Assembly (NCBI GenBank): GCA_030407085.1
Contig: CM059586.1
Location: 27,949,501 to 28,013,500 of the forward strand
Reading direction: 5' to 3'
DNA length: 64,000 nucleotides
Origin: Trichopria drosophilae
Lineage: Eukaryota; Arthropoda; Insecta; Hymenoptera; Diapriidae
Each line of letters begins with the position of its first letter. The first letter of the stretch is position 1. Shown here piece by piece: positions 12,078 through 22,707 of the stretch. Below the pieces are notes generated by a model. The model did not search any database and was not told the origin of the DNA. It saw only the letters and a list, made by a program, of their open reading frames with translations. A program made the translations under genes and the position numbers.

Positions 12078-12879
12078 TTAAATGATTTATCAGAGAATAT
12101 CAAAGCTTGAAAAGCAGCCGAGTCGTCGTCATTTTCATTAAAAAAAACACCAATTAAAGCTGCATTAAAATAATTCAAGGCTTATATGGGTTTAAGGTTA
12201 AACTTCTCTCTACCCCTTTTACAAGATCCACAAAAAAACTAAGTCCATCGACTTTTTTAAATGTTTCACTGGCCTAGTGCGACATGCATTCAACGACATA
12301 TGTAGAAATTATAGTAGTAGCTTACAAGAATAAAAATGTAGAAATCAGAGATCTCTATTATTCTCGCAAAGCTTAAACGAACAATAAAGAGCGGTCACGC
12401 CCAGGAAATTCTTTCAATAATTTTTTTCAATGATTGATTTTTAAATATTTAAACAATAGTATCACCTACTAGTTGTCACTTTTCATTCTAACGAATGTTG
12501 ACAAAAAATGTCACAATTCATTTATATTAAACGTATGTATAACCACTATGCGATGTCCTTATCGATTAATAATTCAGATTATAGCAAAGCTGGAGAATAA
12601 GAACGAGGATTGCATGAAAAAAAGTCAGAATTACAATGAAAAGATTCAAGTGAATTGGTTACAGAGATAAACGGTGTAAATATTTTATTTCATTAAAATC
12701 TGAATCGCCCATTTGCCATCGATATAGGCAACAAAGAAAATGGGAGCACACCCAATAAGCATTGAAAAATACTTCTAGTCATCACTGACAATGATCATTT
12801 AATGTTCATTAATGAGGTAGTTACGGTGTTAAAAGGCAGGAAAAAGAATTTGGTTAGATTATTCTGTAACTTGGTTTAT

Positions 12880-13410
12880 AGGGTTGTTTTTTTGGGACTC
12901 TGATTACGAATCTGAGGTTAGATTTCGAAAATTTAAAATGGCAGATTCAATATGGCAGGCAAATTATCTAAATTCTAATCATTTCGCTTGATACCTGTTA
13001 CTTGGAGATTTTCGGGGTAGCTGATCATGAATCTGAAATCAGATTTCGAAAATGCAAAATGGCGGAAAAATGGTCTGAATTCCAGCTATTTTGCTTGACA
13101 CTTGTTACTCGGGGGTTTTCATGGTCATTCTAAATTCTAATCATTTCGCTTGACACCTACCACTCGGGGATTTTCGAGGTCGCTGATTACGAATCTAAAG
13201 TTAGTTTTCAAACGTTAAAACTGGCAGATTCTATATGGCGGACTTATTTTCTAAAATCCAACCATTTGACTTGATATTTGTTTCTCGGGGGTTTTCGGGA
13301 CCGTGAATACAAATTTGAAGACAGGTTTTGAAAATTTAAAATGTCGGATTCAATATGGCGGACGCCTTAATCAAAATTCAAACTTATAATGAATCTTATG
13401 TCAGTTTTTG
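12880..13410. repeat. Four to five diverged tandem units of the ~115-bp ATGGCGG repeat
   Basis: Successive units begin near CTGATTACGAATCTGAGG (12900), CTGATCATGAATCTGAAATC (13020), CTGATTACGAATCTAAAG (13183) and CGTGAATACAAATTTGAAG (13302). Each is followed by AAAATGGC.GATTC.ATATGGCGGA and a TTACTCGGGGG-type stretch. The family also forms the arms of the palindrome at 16.84-17.92 kb. Confidence 0.75.
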
Positions 13411-13919
13411 CATGTTCTAAATTATGGAAATTTGTTATTCATAGGTTTTCCGCAGAGCACAGGTCACCTCGCTTTGTTGCCTGACAACAATACTGCTCGT
13501 GGCAGGTTGTTAGAGCAATAGGAGCACTCTCGTGATTATTTATAAAATATTTATACCGAAGTTTTGTTTGTATCGAACACTTTTTCGATTCTTCGGCTAT
13601 ACATCTGTATTTTTAGTTTTTGGAGATATTTTACAGAGCTTATTATTTTAGGGTATCTATCCAGAGTATCCCGTATAAATTTCAAATTTATTATTTGATG
13701 TACTCCCTAGTTATCGTGTTACACGTGAGAAAAAACACTGATTTCTAGATTTCGATATTTTACATTGTTTATTTTAAAAACCAAAAATATACAACAACAA
13801 AAAAAAACAAATTGTAACAAAAATAAATAAAAAATATAACAAAATAAATAATAAGTGCGCTTCTCCAACCCTCTCATGGTAAGGTGTGTAAGCAGATATT
13901 ATATGTATATCGAAACTAA

Positions 13920-14060
13920 TGTGGAAGACGAACATCATTTTTTGAATAATTTGTCCGCCATATTGGGTTCGCATTTTGAATTCTAAAAATATATAATCAG
14001 ATTTGTCATCAACGACTTTAAAAACCCCCAGTTGTTGAGTTTCAATCGATTTCATTTCTT
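13920..14060. repeat. Inverted single unit of the ~115-bp ATGGCGG repeat
   Basis: GTCCGCCATATTGGGTTCGC at 13951-13970, followed by TTTTGAATTCTAAAAAT and then ATCAACGACTTTAAAAACCC, is the reverse complement of one unit of the family seen at 12.9 and 17.1 kb. Confidence 0.6.
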
Positions 14061-16500
14061 TTGAATGCAGAAAGTGACCTGAAAGAATGTCAGCTTATGA
14101 CAAGGATTTTTCAAAATCGTAAAAACAACATATATTTTAAGAACTTGTATCTTTTTTTAACATCAAGTTTTTGAAAAAGGGCAACGACATGTTGTTCGCA
14201 ATGCCTTAGACCATCGAGAAATGATCCACTTTTTAAATCGGACATATTATTAATTTGATTCGAGTAATTTATGCCACGACAAAGATTTGCATTTTTGACG
14301 CAGTCACAGAAAAGTCCTAAATGACCAAGATGTTTGTCATCCACAGCGAAGGGGTTATTGATACAACACACTTATCGGATGACTTGTAGAACATTTTATG
14401 TTTTATTGTATATATTACTACATTTTATGTTCCAATAAAATAGATTTAGTCAAATTGTTGATAAGTTAATATGGCGGCATAAGCAAATGTCAACATCGAT
14501 TGAAAATGGAAAATAAAATAATTAAGACTCGTATGTTCATGGTCTAATAACCTTTTAATGAACATAAGCAGATTTATGAACCGTAAACTATAAGGAAATA
14601 TGAAGATGAGGCCAAAATATATCATTAAGAATTTTAATTTTTTCAGTTATTTTCACGATTTTTCGATTTTTCCGTCGGTTTTAAAATACACTCCGTTACA
14701 CTTCATCGAATGATATTCAAAAAGTTAATATTTAGTTACGAAAACTCAAAAAAAAATGACGAAGGTGTATAGTGATATTAGGTATAGAATTTTTCGATAA
14801 CTTTTTGCTCATCGCTGAAAGATAAAATCTTGGTGGATGCCCATATGAGCAGATACCAATACTTTTTCACGATTAATTAGATAATACTATCTGTCAATAA
14901 TTAGATTGAAATTTTAAGCTGTGTTTACATCACTATTGTTTATTTATATTTTATTGAAATCAACAAATTAAATTATGTATACTGATAAAAATAAATTCAC
15001 TTTTTCTCTAATTTCTTTATTTTCAAGACGATTTGCATAATTAGTTAGATATAATAAAAGTCATTTAAAGTTTCATATTCAATTCGCTTCACAATTAGCA
15101 GGAAATAATTAATAAGAACAGAATAAAAATTACTATAATTGAATTATTAAGCTCGTGGAATGTAAACGGCACTTAAAATTATTAAATGCGCAAGATATTC
15201 AACGAGATTTAAGAATTATGAAAATCACATTAAAGCGCGTACGATTCTTCAAACGAAAATTTCCTTGATTAAATAAATATTCACATATTACTTCTGGTTA
15301 TAAATATTTGCTACTAATTAGTGTCTTTTTAAAATTTCAGAAAAAGACGCTAATTAGTAGCAAAAAATCGTTATAATTTGCACGATATATCTTAAAGTCC
15401 CTTCACAAATAAATGTAAAAATATCAAAATAAACGTCCTAAGGTACTCAGCCGTGTAAACATCTACATATATAAAGGTGGGAAAATATAAACATACACAC
15501 TTAATACGATAGGCAAGCGTAGATAGTGCTTGATTTTTGCTAACGCGTGAGTTTGCAGAGAAAAGGCGGTTATTATGGGCTTGAATAACAGGAAAATCGT
15601 TGAAGACGTGGCGTAAAATGAACAATTTTATCCTTCGTCATTATGACTTATCTCTAGCTGGACGTGCATAAGGTCCCGCATTATGCATCTAATGAGGGAA
15701 AAAAACATCTTTTGAGTACCATCGACACGTTCACGAAATTGATTGAATTTTAGCTTCATAAGTTTTCATTACTTCAGCAATTTAAACTTTAATATTTGTA
15801 TACATTTAATTATTTGATTTTTAATTTAACTAATTGCATTTTTGAAAATGGGTAATTTATTTAACTGAGAAAAGATGTTAATTTATAAAGGGTCTTCGAA
15901 GAATTTATGCAAATTATATTTATCATGCATTTGTAACGTGTTTATAATGTATACAATCTTTTTTTTTAATATACAAGAAATATAGTGCACGTAATATCTA
16001 TAAAGGCAGAAGTGTAGGGAAATAGGAATGGAGAGAGCTTATTTTTATATTGAAAAACAAAAACATTTCGACGTTGCTATCAGAAATTTTATCTTAAGAA
16101 AGACAACTGTTGAATTTTACTTTATCGCCATCTACTAGATTTCAATTTTACATAAATTTTCATCTTCCTCACATTTGAACTCCTCGTTTACGCAATGTAC
16201 AGCACTCGTAAAAAACGGAAGTTCCGTGTTATAGAACCAAAGAGTTAGTGTCTAATTAGATCAAGGTTTCACAACGGGTACGCCAATGGCCCTCGGGGGA
16301 GCCACGTGATTATTGCTATTGTTTACCGGATTTTATTACCATAAAATACATAAGGGTGATATTTTTTCTTACATGACGTGTAATCAACAAAATATAGATT
16401 AGTTTCGCATGTGTGCTTAGTTGACAAAAATATTGCGAAACATCTTGAACTCGAAGGGAGGATAACAATCTGCTTTCGGACAACTTACCGAAAAAGCATG
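14061..16500. other. No gene seen; one strong hairpin
   Basis: AT-rich sequence without a recognisable protein. The short minus-strand frame at 15392-15625 lies in slightly GC-raised DNA but has no domain. The hairpin at 15308-15363 is listed separately. Confidence 0.45.
15308..15363. repeat. 23-bp hairpin with 10-nt loop
   Basis: TTGCTACTAATTAGTGTCTTTTT at 15308-15330 is the inverse of 15341-15363, with one mismatch. The loop is AAAATTTCAG. The stem length and short loop would form a stable RNA hairpin if transcribed. It could be a small foldback remnant or a small-RNA precursor; nothing else supports the latter. Confidence 0.6.
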
Positions 16501-16524
16501 CAAATTACTTGAATGTGAATGTTG

Positions 16525-16569
16525 AGGATGATGATGATGATAATGATGATGATCATGACGATGGCGATG
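16525..16569. repeat. (GAT)n imperfect microsatellite
   Basis: A run of GATGATGATGATGATAATGA type with interruptions. Confidence 0.85.
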
Positions 16570-16835
16570 TTATATTGCGATGATAATGTTTACATAATTC
16601 AATAATTTCTATAGTCGCCATTTTAGGAACATCGTAAATGCATATTCCTGCTATATTAATAATATAGGATTAGTGGTCATATTGGTAAATTTGTTATTGA
16701 AATCGGAATAGAATTGGAGAATCAAAAATGTATAGAAGTAATAATAATTTTCGTTTTTGCACTGGTATTAGATCTGCTAGGCTAAATAGTCATTTAGATT
16801 ACCCATTTCAATTTTTCATTGGGAACTTCACTATT

Positions 16836-17919
16836 AAAGAGCCTCTGTAAAATATGCCCGTTTTTCGTACCTCGAATATTGAAACTTTTTTTATGCCAAT
16901 TGGTTACATATGATGACCCAATATTCCCTGCAAAATTTCAAAGTGAGCATATGCCCCATTTCGGAAATATGAGGGGTCAAATTTGACCATGTCCAATAAA
17001 AAGTGTACATCAATTTCACATTTATACTCGAATAATAATATTAAAAAACAATAAGACGATATGGTTCTTTACAGATTTTCGGCTGCTGATTACAAATCTG
17101 AAGTCAGATTTTAAAAATTCAAAATGGCGGATCCAATATGGCGGGCGACTTTTTTGAAAATCGATGTAATTTGCCTAAAAATTATTACTCGGGGGTTTTT
17201 GGGGTCGCTGATTACGAATCTGAAGTCAGATTTTAAAAATTCAAAATGGTGGATCCAATATGGCGGACGACTTTTTTGAAAATCGATGTAATTTGCCTAA
17301 AAATTATTACTCGAAGGTTTTTGGGGTCGCTGATTACGAATCTGAAGTGAGATTTTAAAAATTCAAAATGTCGGATCCCATATATTTATATTTGACCTCA
17401 TATTCGTAATCCGCGACTACAAAAACCTTAAGCTGACGAGTTTCAAGCGAATTACATTAAATTTTTCAAAAGTCATCCGTTATATTGGACCTGCCGTTTT
17501 CAATTTTGAAAAACTAACATCCGATTCGTAATCAGCGACCCCAAAAACCCCCCGAGTAATAATTTTTAGGCAAATTACATCGATTTTTAAAAAAGTCGTC
17601 CGCCATATTGGATCCGCCATTTTGGATTTTTAAAATCTGACTTCAGATTTGTAATCAGCAGCCGAAAATCTGTAAAGACCCATATCGTCTGATTGTTTTT
17701 TAATATTATTATTCGAGTATAAATGTGAAATTGATGTACACTTTTTATTGGACATGGTCAACTTTGACCCCTCATATTTCCGAAACGGGGCATGTGCTCA
17801 CTTTGAAATTTTGCAGGGAATATTGGGTCATCATATGTAACCAATTGGCATAAAAAAAGTTTCAATATTCGAGGTACGAAAAACGGGCAATTTTTGCATG
17901 GAGCTTACAGAGGCTCTTT
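16836..17919. mobile_element. 1.08-kb palindromic element with tandem ATGGCGG units in its arms
   Basis: The ends AAAGAGCCTCTGTAA (16836) and TTACAGAGGCTCTTT (17905-17919) are exact inverses. The match continues inward: CGTTTTTCGTACCTCGAATA on the left has its partner at about 17865-17885, and AAAGTGTACATCAATTTCAC is mirrored near 17735. The inner arms are ~115-bp units (CTGATTACGAATCTGAAGTC, then AAAATGGCGGATCCAATATG, TTACTCGGGGGTTTTTGGGG): about 2.5 units on the left and two inverted on the right, with the centre near 17385. No target duplication is certain. Confidence 0.8.
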
Positions 17920-18090
17920 GTGTCCTATTATTATCCAGAAGATTATAACCCACTGACAATATGGTGATATACTGGAGTTATGTGCATATTTTAAAAGAAA
18001 GTGTACTTTGCACTTTAATTCGAGATGTGAAGATATTTCAGCAAGAAAAAACAATACTCAATTTAAAAATACATGTTTTTAAAAGATATA

Positions 18091-18836
18091 CAGGGTGTAC
18101 GAAAAGTCCCGGGACGATTGAATAACTTTCGAAAGAATAAAAATTTCAAAAATCGCCGAAACACGTGATTCGATTTTTCAAACAAGCTATCTTTTGAGGG
18201 GGGGTTTCGGCCCCGCAACCTCAAGGGGGGCGGGGGGCACGAGGGGGGCCAAAAATCTTAAATGGCAACATGGTTTGAGTGGGGGCTCATTTGAAAGGTA
18301 TTTTCGAGACGAATTCAGATCACTGGTCATAGAGGGCGCTGCGATCATTTTTCGGAGAGATTTTTAACTTTTTTAGATCTTAGACGTACTAACGTTTGAA
18401 AAAATGAAAATTTCGTAGTCGCCGAATCGTGTAATTCAATATTCTTAAAAAACGTCTGAACTATCACTAAATAGTTTTTTAAGAATATTGAATTACACGA
18501 TTCGGCGACTACGAAATTTTCATTTTTTCAAACGTTAGTACGTCTAAGATCTAAAAAAGTTAAAAATCTCTCCGAAAAATGATCGCAGCGCCCTCTATGA
18601 CCAGTGATCTGAATTCGTCTCGAAAATACCTTTCAAATGAGCCTCCACTCAAACCATGTTGCCATTTAAGATTTTTGGCCCCCCTCGTGCCCCCCGCCCC
18701 CCTTGAGGTTGCGGGGCCGAAACCCCCCCTCAAAAGATAGCTTGTTTGAAAAATCGAATCACGTGTTTCGGCGATTTTTGAAATTTTTATTCTTTTGAAA
18801 GTTATTCAACCGTCCCGGGACTTTTCGTACACCCTG
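18091..18836. mobile_element. TA-flanked perfect foldback, 362-bp arms and 22-nt loop
   Basis: The element starts CAGGGTGTACGAAAAGTCCC and ends with its inverse. TA lies at 18089-18090 and 18837-18838. Arms span 18091-18452 and 18475-18836, exactly equal in length, and differ at only a few sites (for example GACGATTG versus its partner GACGGTTG). CAGGG ends with a TA duplication suggest a Tc1/mariner-type non-autonomous element. The near identity of the arms suggests a young insertion or ongoing arm conversion. Confidence 0.85.
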
Positions 18837-18950
18837 TATATACAGGGTCATCGAAAAGTATCGGACCCCCCTAATATCTTCAGTTAGAATGCACTTAGGA
18901 GAAAATGTCCAATAGCAAAGTTGTATGGTTTCAAGCGGGGAGTAAGATGA

Positions 18951-19000
18951 TGACCTTGACTTTGACCTTGACCATGTCCTTCAAGGTCATTTCAAGGTCA
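18951..19000. promoter_or_regulatory. Four TCAAGGTCA nuclear-receptor-type sites (left arm)
   Basis: TGACCTTGA at 18951 and 18963, and TCAAGGTCA at 18981 and 18992. The motif equals the monomer site of FTZ-F1/NR5A receptors and close to that of ERR. The right arm mirrors all four at 19449, 19460, 19478 and 19490. Binding is inference; the motif count is seen directly. Confidence 0.4.
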
Positions 19001-19448
19001 ATCTTATTTTTTTAAATAGAACCCCCTACATTTTATTGTATATTCTTATAGCTTATCTCGAGAGCTTTCCAAAACACTATAATAAAATATTTTTTTATTA
19101 AGTACTTTTTGATTTATAAAGGTTTGAAGTTAACAATTTTTTGACACAAAATGTAGAATATCTTGTAAAATATTATTTAGTTTTCAGTAATCATAACCTT
19201 AATACTTTTGTGCGCGGAATAATGAGACCAATTAATTGGTTTAAAGAAAATACATTAATCGGATCCCCCTAATATTTTCAGTAAGAATGCATTTTGCACA
19301 CCACTTAACAAATTGTTAACTTCAAACCTTTATAACTCAAAAAGTACTTAATAAAAAAATATTTTATTATAGTGTTTTGGAAAGTTCTCGAGATAAGCTA
19401 TAAGAATATGCAATAAAATGTAGGGGGTTCTATTTAAAAAAATAAGAT

Positions 19449-19498
19449 TGACCTTGAAATGACCTTGAAGGACATGGTCAAGGTCAAAGTCAAGGTCA
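19449..19498. promoter_or_regulatory. Four TCAAGGTCA sites (right arm)
   Basis: Mirror copies of the left-arm sites: TGACCTTGA at 19449 and 19460, TCAAGGTCA at 19478 and 19490. The element therefore carries eight exact sites in under 600 bp. Confidence 0.4.
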
Positions 19499-19639
19499 TC
19501 ATCTTACTCCCCGCTTGAAACCATACAACTTTGCTATTGGACATTTTCTCCTAAGTGCAATCTAACTGAAGATATTAGGGGGGTCCGATACTTTTCGATG
19601 ACCCTGTATATATACATAGGCTATATATTACACACGGTG

Positions 19640-19758
19640 TTTAGATACGGAAAAAAAGTTTGCCTGATATGTAGCTAAAAAAAACCTGCGGAGATCTCTT
19701 CGTAATGACTCTAGATGTTAGAAAATCACCCTACCAAAATCTGATCTGATCCTTTTTT
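19640..19758 (+). repeat. Left terminal inverted repeat of the RAG1-like transposon
   Basis: Landmarks from outside in: TTAGATACGGAAAAAAAGTT, CTGATATGTAGCTAAAAAAA, CCTGCGGAGATCTCTTCGTA, AAATCTGATCTGATCC. All recur inverted at 22708-22828 with scattered substitutions and small indels. Confidence 0.9.
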
Positions 19759-20103
19759 CAATATTTCTTATAAATAAGATTTTTATTCACACTATTTAAA
19801 AATTGATATATATTTCAATAAGTACAGCATAAATTAGGAATGAATTTCGATTATAAAAATGATTTATTATTTTTTACATTAGAAAATATAATAATAAATA
19901 CATATGAATAATATAATAATATATATTGACTGAAAAGAAATAATAATAATTTCGACATAATATGTTAAATCAAATCACATAAACATAAATACATTATAAC
20001 TTGTAAACACAAAAACTAATATAATAAATATAATAATATAAGTCTTTTTAGATTCACTGAAATCATCACTATACTGTATCACTATACTATTTATATCTCC
20101 ACT

Positions 20104-22298
20104 TTAAATATGAAGAGATGAGAACTCAATGGTGGCATCTTTCAGTCTTTGCGGATATGAATAGTCAGTAATTAGATTGATTTTTCGTCTTTCCCAAAAT
20201 CTTAAAAACTCTCTATGTGCCGCTTCTCCGGCTTGCTCCGACCATAAGCCTAAACTTTGGGATTTTAATAGTTCTAGGCATTGTGTCAAGTGCTGCATCA
20301 GGACATGAATTTTCAGAGTTTCGGTTGTATTTGTGCATAATAATGCACTGTGCAAATCTTTAAGGAGCTTTCCTATATCTGCAATCGGATCAAGTCTCTT
20401 GATCGAAAAACATGAATTAACAATTTTATTCATTATTTTAAATGCAGTGACATAGGGTGTGATGGCAAATGGACCGACGTCTACATAAATTTCTCGATCA
20501 AAGAGTTTGTCAGCTTCTCTTAACAATTTTCTGCATGCATTGCCTTCAAATACCTCTCCATGATAATTTTTTGAGACTAACTTTAGTTTTAAAGGCCACA
20601 AAAGAGCTTTCTCTCGACCGACAAGGTGCACTAGACCATCCCAAAACAAATGGTTAACGAAATCTTGTAATATATGAAGCTCTGGAATTGTGCATTTATC
20701 AAGAATCAACAAATCGTTTTTTTCTTTGAAAAGTGGCTCATTTATAGTACTGTGGCAGTCCTTAGCTAACTTTTTATTTTTGCCAAGAGAAATGAACTTT
20801 TTATAATCTTTCCTCAAATCACCAAACGTTTTAAGAGGTAAAACTTCCGATTTATCGACACATTATTTTCATTAATATCTTTCCTTAAATCTCGAATACT
20901 AACAAAGCAATAAGGACAAGGATACATTGACGTTGCCGTTTGTTGTCCATTCACGATCAGCAAGAGTTTGAAATCTGAGACAAATTTGAAAGCAATATTG
21001 TTAATGTTCACTAAATTGAATAGAAGTTTAACATTTTCATAGCTTTCTTTGACGTCAGGTACTATACACAGCATAATCAGGTTTTTAACACTTGTTTCTG
21101 CATTTGATGCTTTTATGCTGATTTGAGAATCAACTCTTCTTTGTTTTGTAGGTATATCATCTTCCAAATTAGTCTCAGTTGGTGTATCAGGAATTATGGC
21201 CAAACAAATTTTAAAAAAACCCTGACCACCATCTGCCATTACTTTAACGAGATAGTCGCCAACAAAATTACGTCTTTCTAATACAGTTTCAAGCAGTTCT
21301 TTAGCATCAGCCCAGACGACGGGTCTCATTTCTCTTTCATTAGAATTCTTAGTATCAAATTCTAACTTATCAATATTGTAGATATCTTTTAATAATTTTA
21401 TTCGTTCGCTCAAGTGATGTGAATAAAGAGCAGGCACAGACTTCCGGCCAGCAGAATGTCGAATAAAAGTAGTCAAGTTATTCATATGTCGAATCGAACA
21501 TCCAGTGTTTGTATGGAAATTATTTAAATCCTTTGATGAAAATGTGACTGCAGTACTTTTTTCTTTAAGATATATTCGTTTTCTGCGTCCTTCAGTGTTC
21601 AGCGTAATAGAATCTGTGCTATTACTTTTAGCTTTTTTATTGATAATTTCCGACGAAATATATTCTTGCTGCTTATTTGGCAATTCATTTACAAGTTTCG
21701 CAACATTTCTTCGAGCTACATGATCTTGCTTACTACAAGCATGTCTTTTACCTTTTTGAACTTCAGCCTTACATATTTTACAAATTGTCATTGTATTTGA
21801 TTGCACAGAAGTTTTTATTTTAGGAAGTGAAGTTATTTTTTAATTTTGCGAGCCATACAATCCATTTGAAGCTGTAATTTTAGTACTTACGTCTTTTTTT
21901 ACTCCTGTTGTATTACGCGGATGTGTTTTCGATCTGCCAGTCAAACATATGTAACAATTACAAGTTAAACATACTTCCATTGATGCATTATTCATCCTCA
22001 TGATCTTAGGTAACAAAATGTTTTCATAATTTGGCATCATGGGTAATGGTCTCTTCAAATCGTTTTTCTCATGTTGAAATAATACTAAACGACATGTAGC
22101 ACATATACTCAAGAGAAACTTTTCATCTTTCAAGTTATAATTTTTCTTAATATGCTTTTCAATCAATTTTTTATGAGTTTCTGTTAATTGAAAATTACTG
22201 TAACTTTTTTGTCCAAGAACTATTTTTTTTCCACATGGTCCACAAACATTTATCCTATTCTCTTGATGAGTACTTACACAACTAGGATGTGTAGGCAT
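20104..22298 (-). pseudogene. RAG1/Transib-superfamily transposase, broken
   Basis: It would catalyse cut-and-paste transposition by a DDE nuclease. The ATG at 22298-22296 begins a 152-codon part with cysteine pairs C19/C22, C66/C69 and C110/C113 plus C115/C118, recalling the zinc-binding N-terminal part of RAG1. A TAA at 21842-21840 interrupts; the same frame then continues to 20814. Here D192 (numbering from codon 21806) lies in VMADGGQGF and D278 in VSDFKLL, with C297-P-Y-C300 following. A one-base frameshift near 20830-20860 passes to the frame ending at 20104, which carries EGNACRKLLRE, H171/H176 (IHVLMQH) and E198 in LWSEQAGEAAH. D to CxxC (19), C to C (3), H to H (5) and W to E (6) equal the RAG1 spacings D708-C727-C730, H937-H942 and W-E962. 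Total about 730 codons. Inactive as read. Confidence 0.8.
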
Positions 22299-22707
22299 TA
22301 TAGAAATACTTTACAATACACTTCACGATATATAAATCAACATTGATTATCGACAATGTGTACTACTTTTTTGCACAAACTCAGACGTATATTTCGATAA
22401 CGATATCAAACAAAACACTGATTGTAGAAGTGAAAATTTTATAATTACCTGACTCGAAAAATCGTTTGTTTTTTGGAAATTGTTCGCAGCGCAGAAAATT
22501 CAGATATCAGCAAACATACCGATATAAACAAGTTTTCACTTTCTGGACTATTTACGTTATGAACGTAAATAACAAAAGCAACGTAAATAGAACTGTTAAA
22601 TTCATTCGTAATTTTATATATCCTTACACATACATACAATATTACGCCTGAGATTATTAAATACTTTTTCGTTTTTTGAAATATCAATATTCTTTTACGG
22701 ATATCTT

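Larger units (their letters stand above)
18843..19606. mobile_element. TA-flanked foldback with ~300-bp arms, six bases from the previous one
   Basis: It begins CAGGGTCATCGAAAAGTATC and ends GATACTTTTCGATGACCCTG, with TA at 18841-18842 and 19607-19608. Arms are about 18843-19140 and 19301-19606 with very few differences. The 160-bp spacer contains a degenerate repeat of the terminal sequence (CGGATCCCCCTAATATTTTC at about 19260). Only TATATA separates it from the element at 18091-18836. Non-coding. Confidence 0.85.

Noticed and set aside
16836..19606. Possible CRISPR-like repeat arrays
   Set aside because: The repeats are inverted arms and ~115-bp tandem units without unique spacers, in a eukaryotic genome.
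18091..19606. The two TA-flanked foldbacks as one composite transposon
   Set aside because: Each has its own complete inverted ends and TA borders, with only TATATA between; their end sequences differ after CAGGGT.
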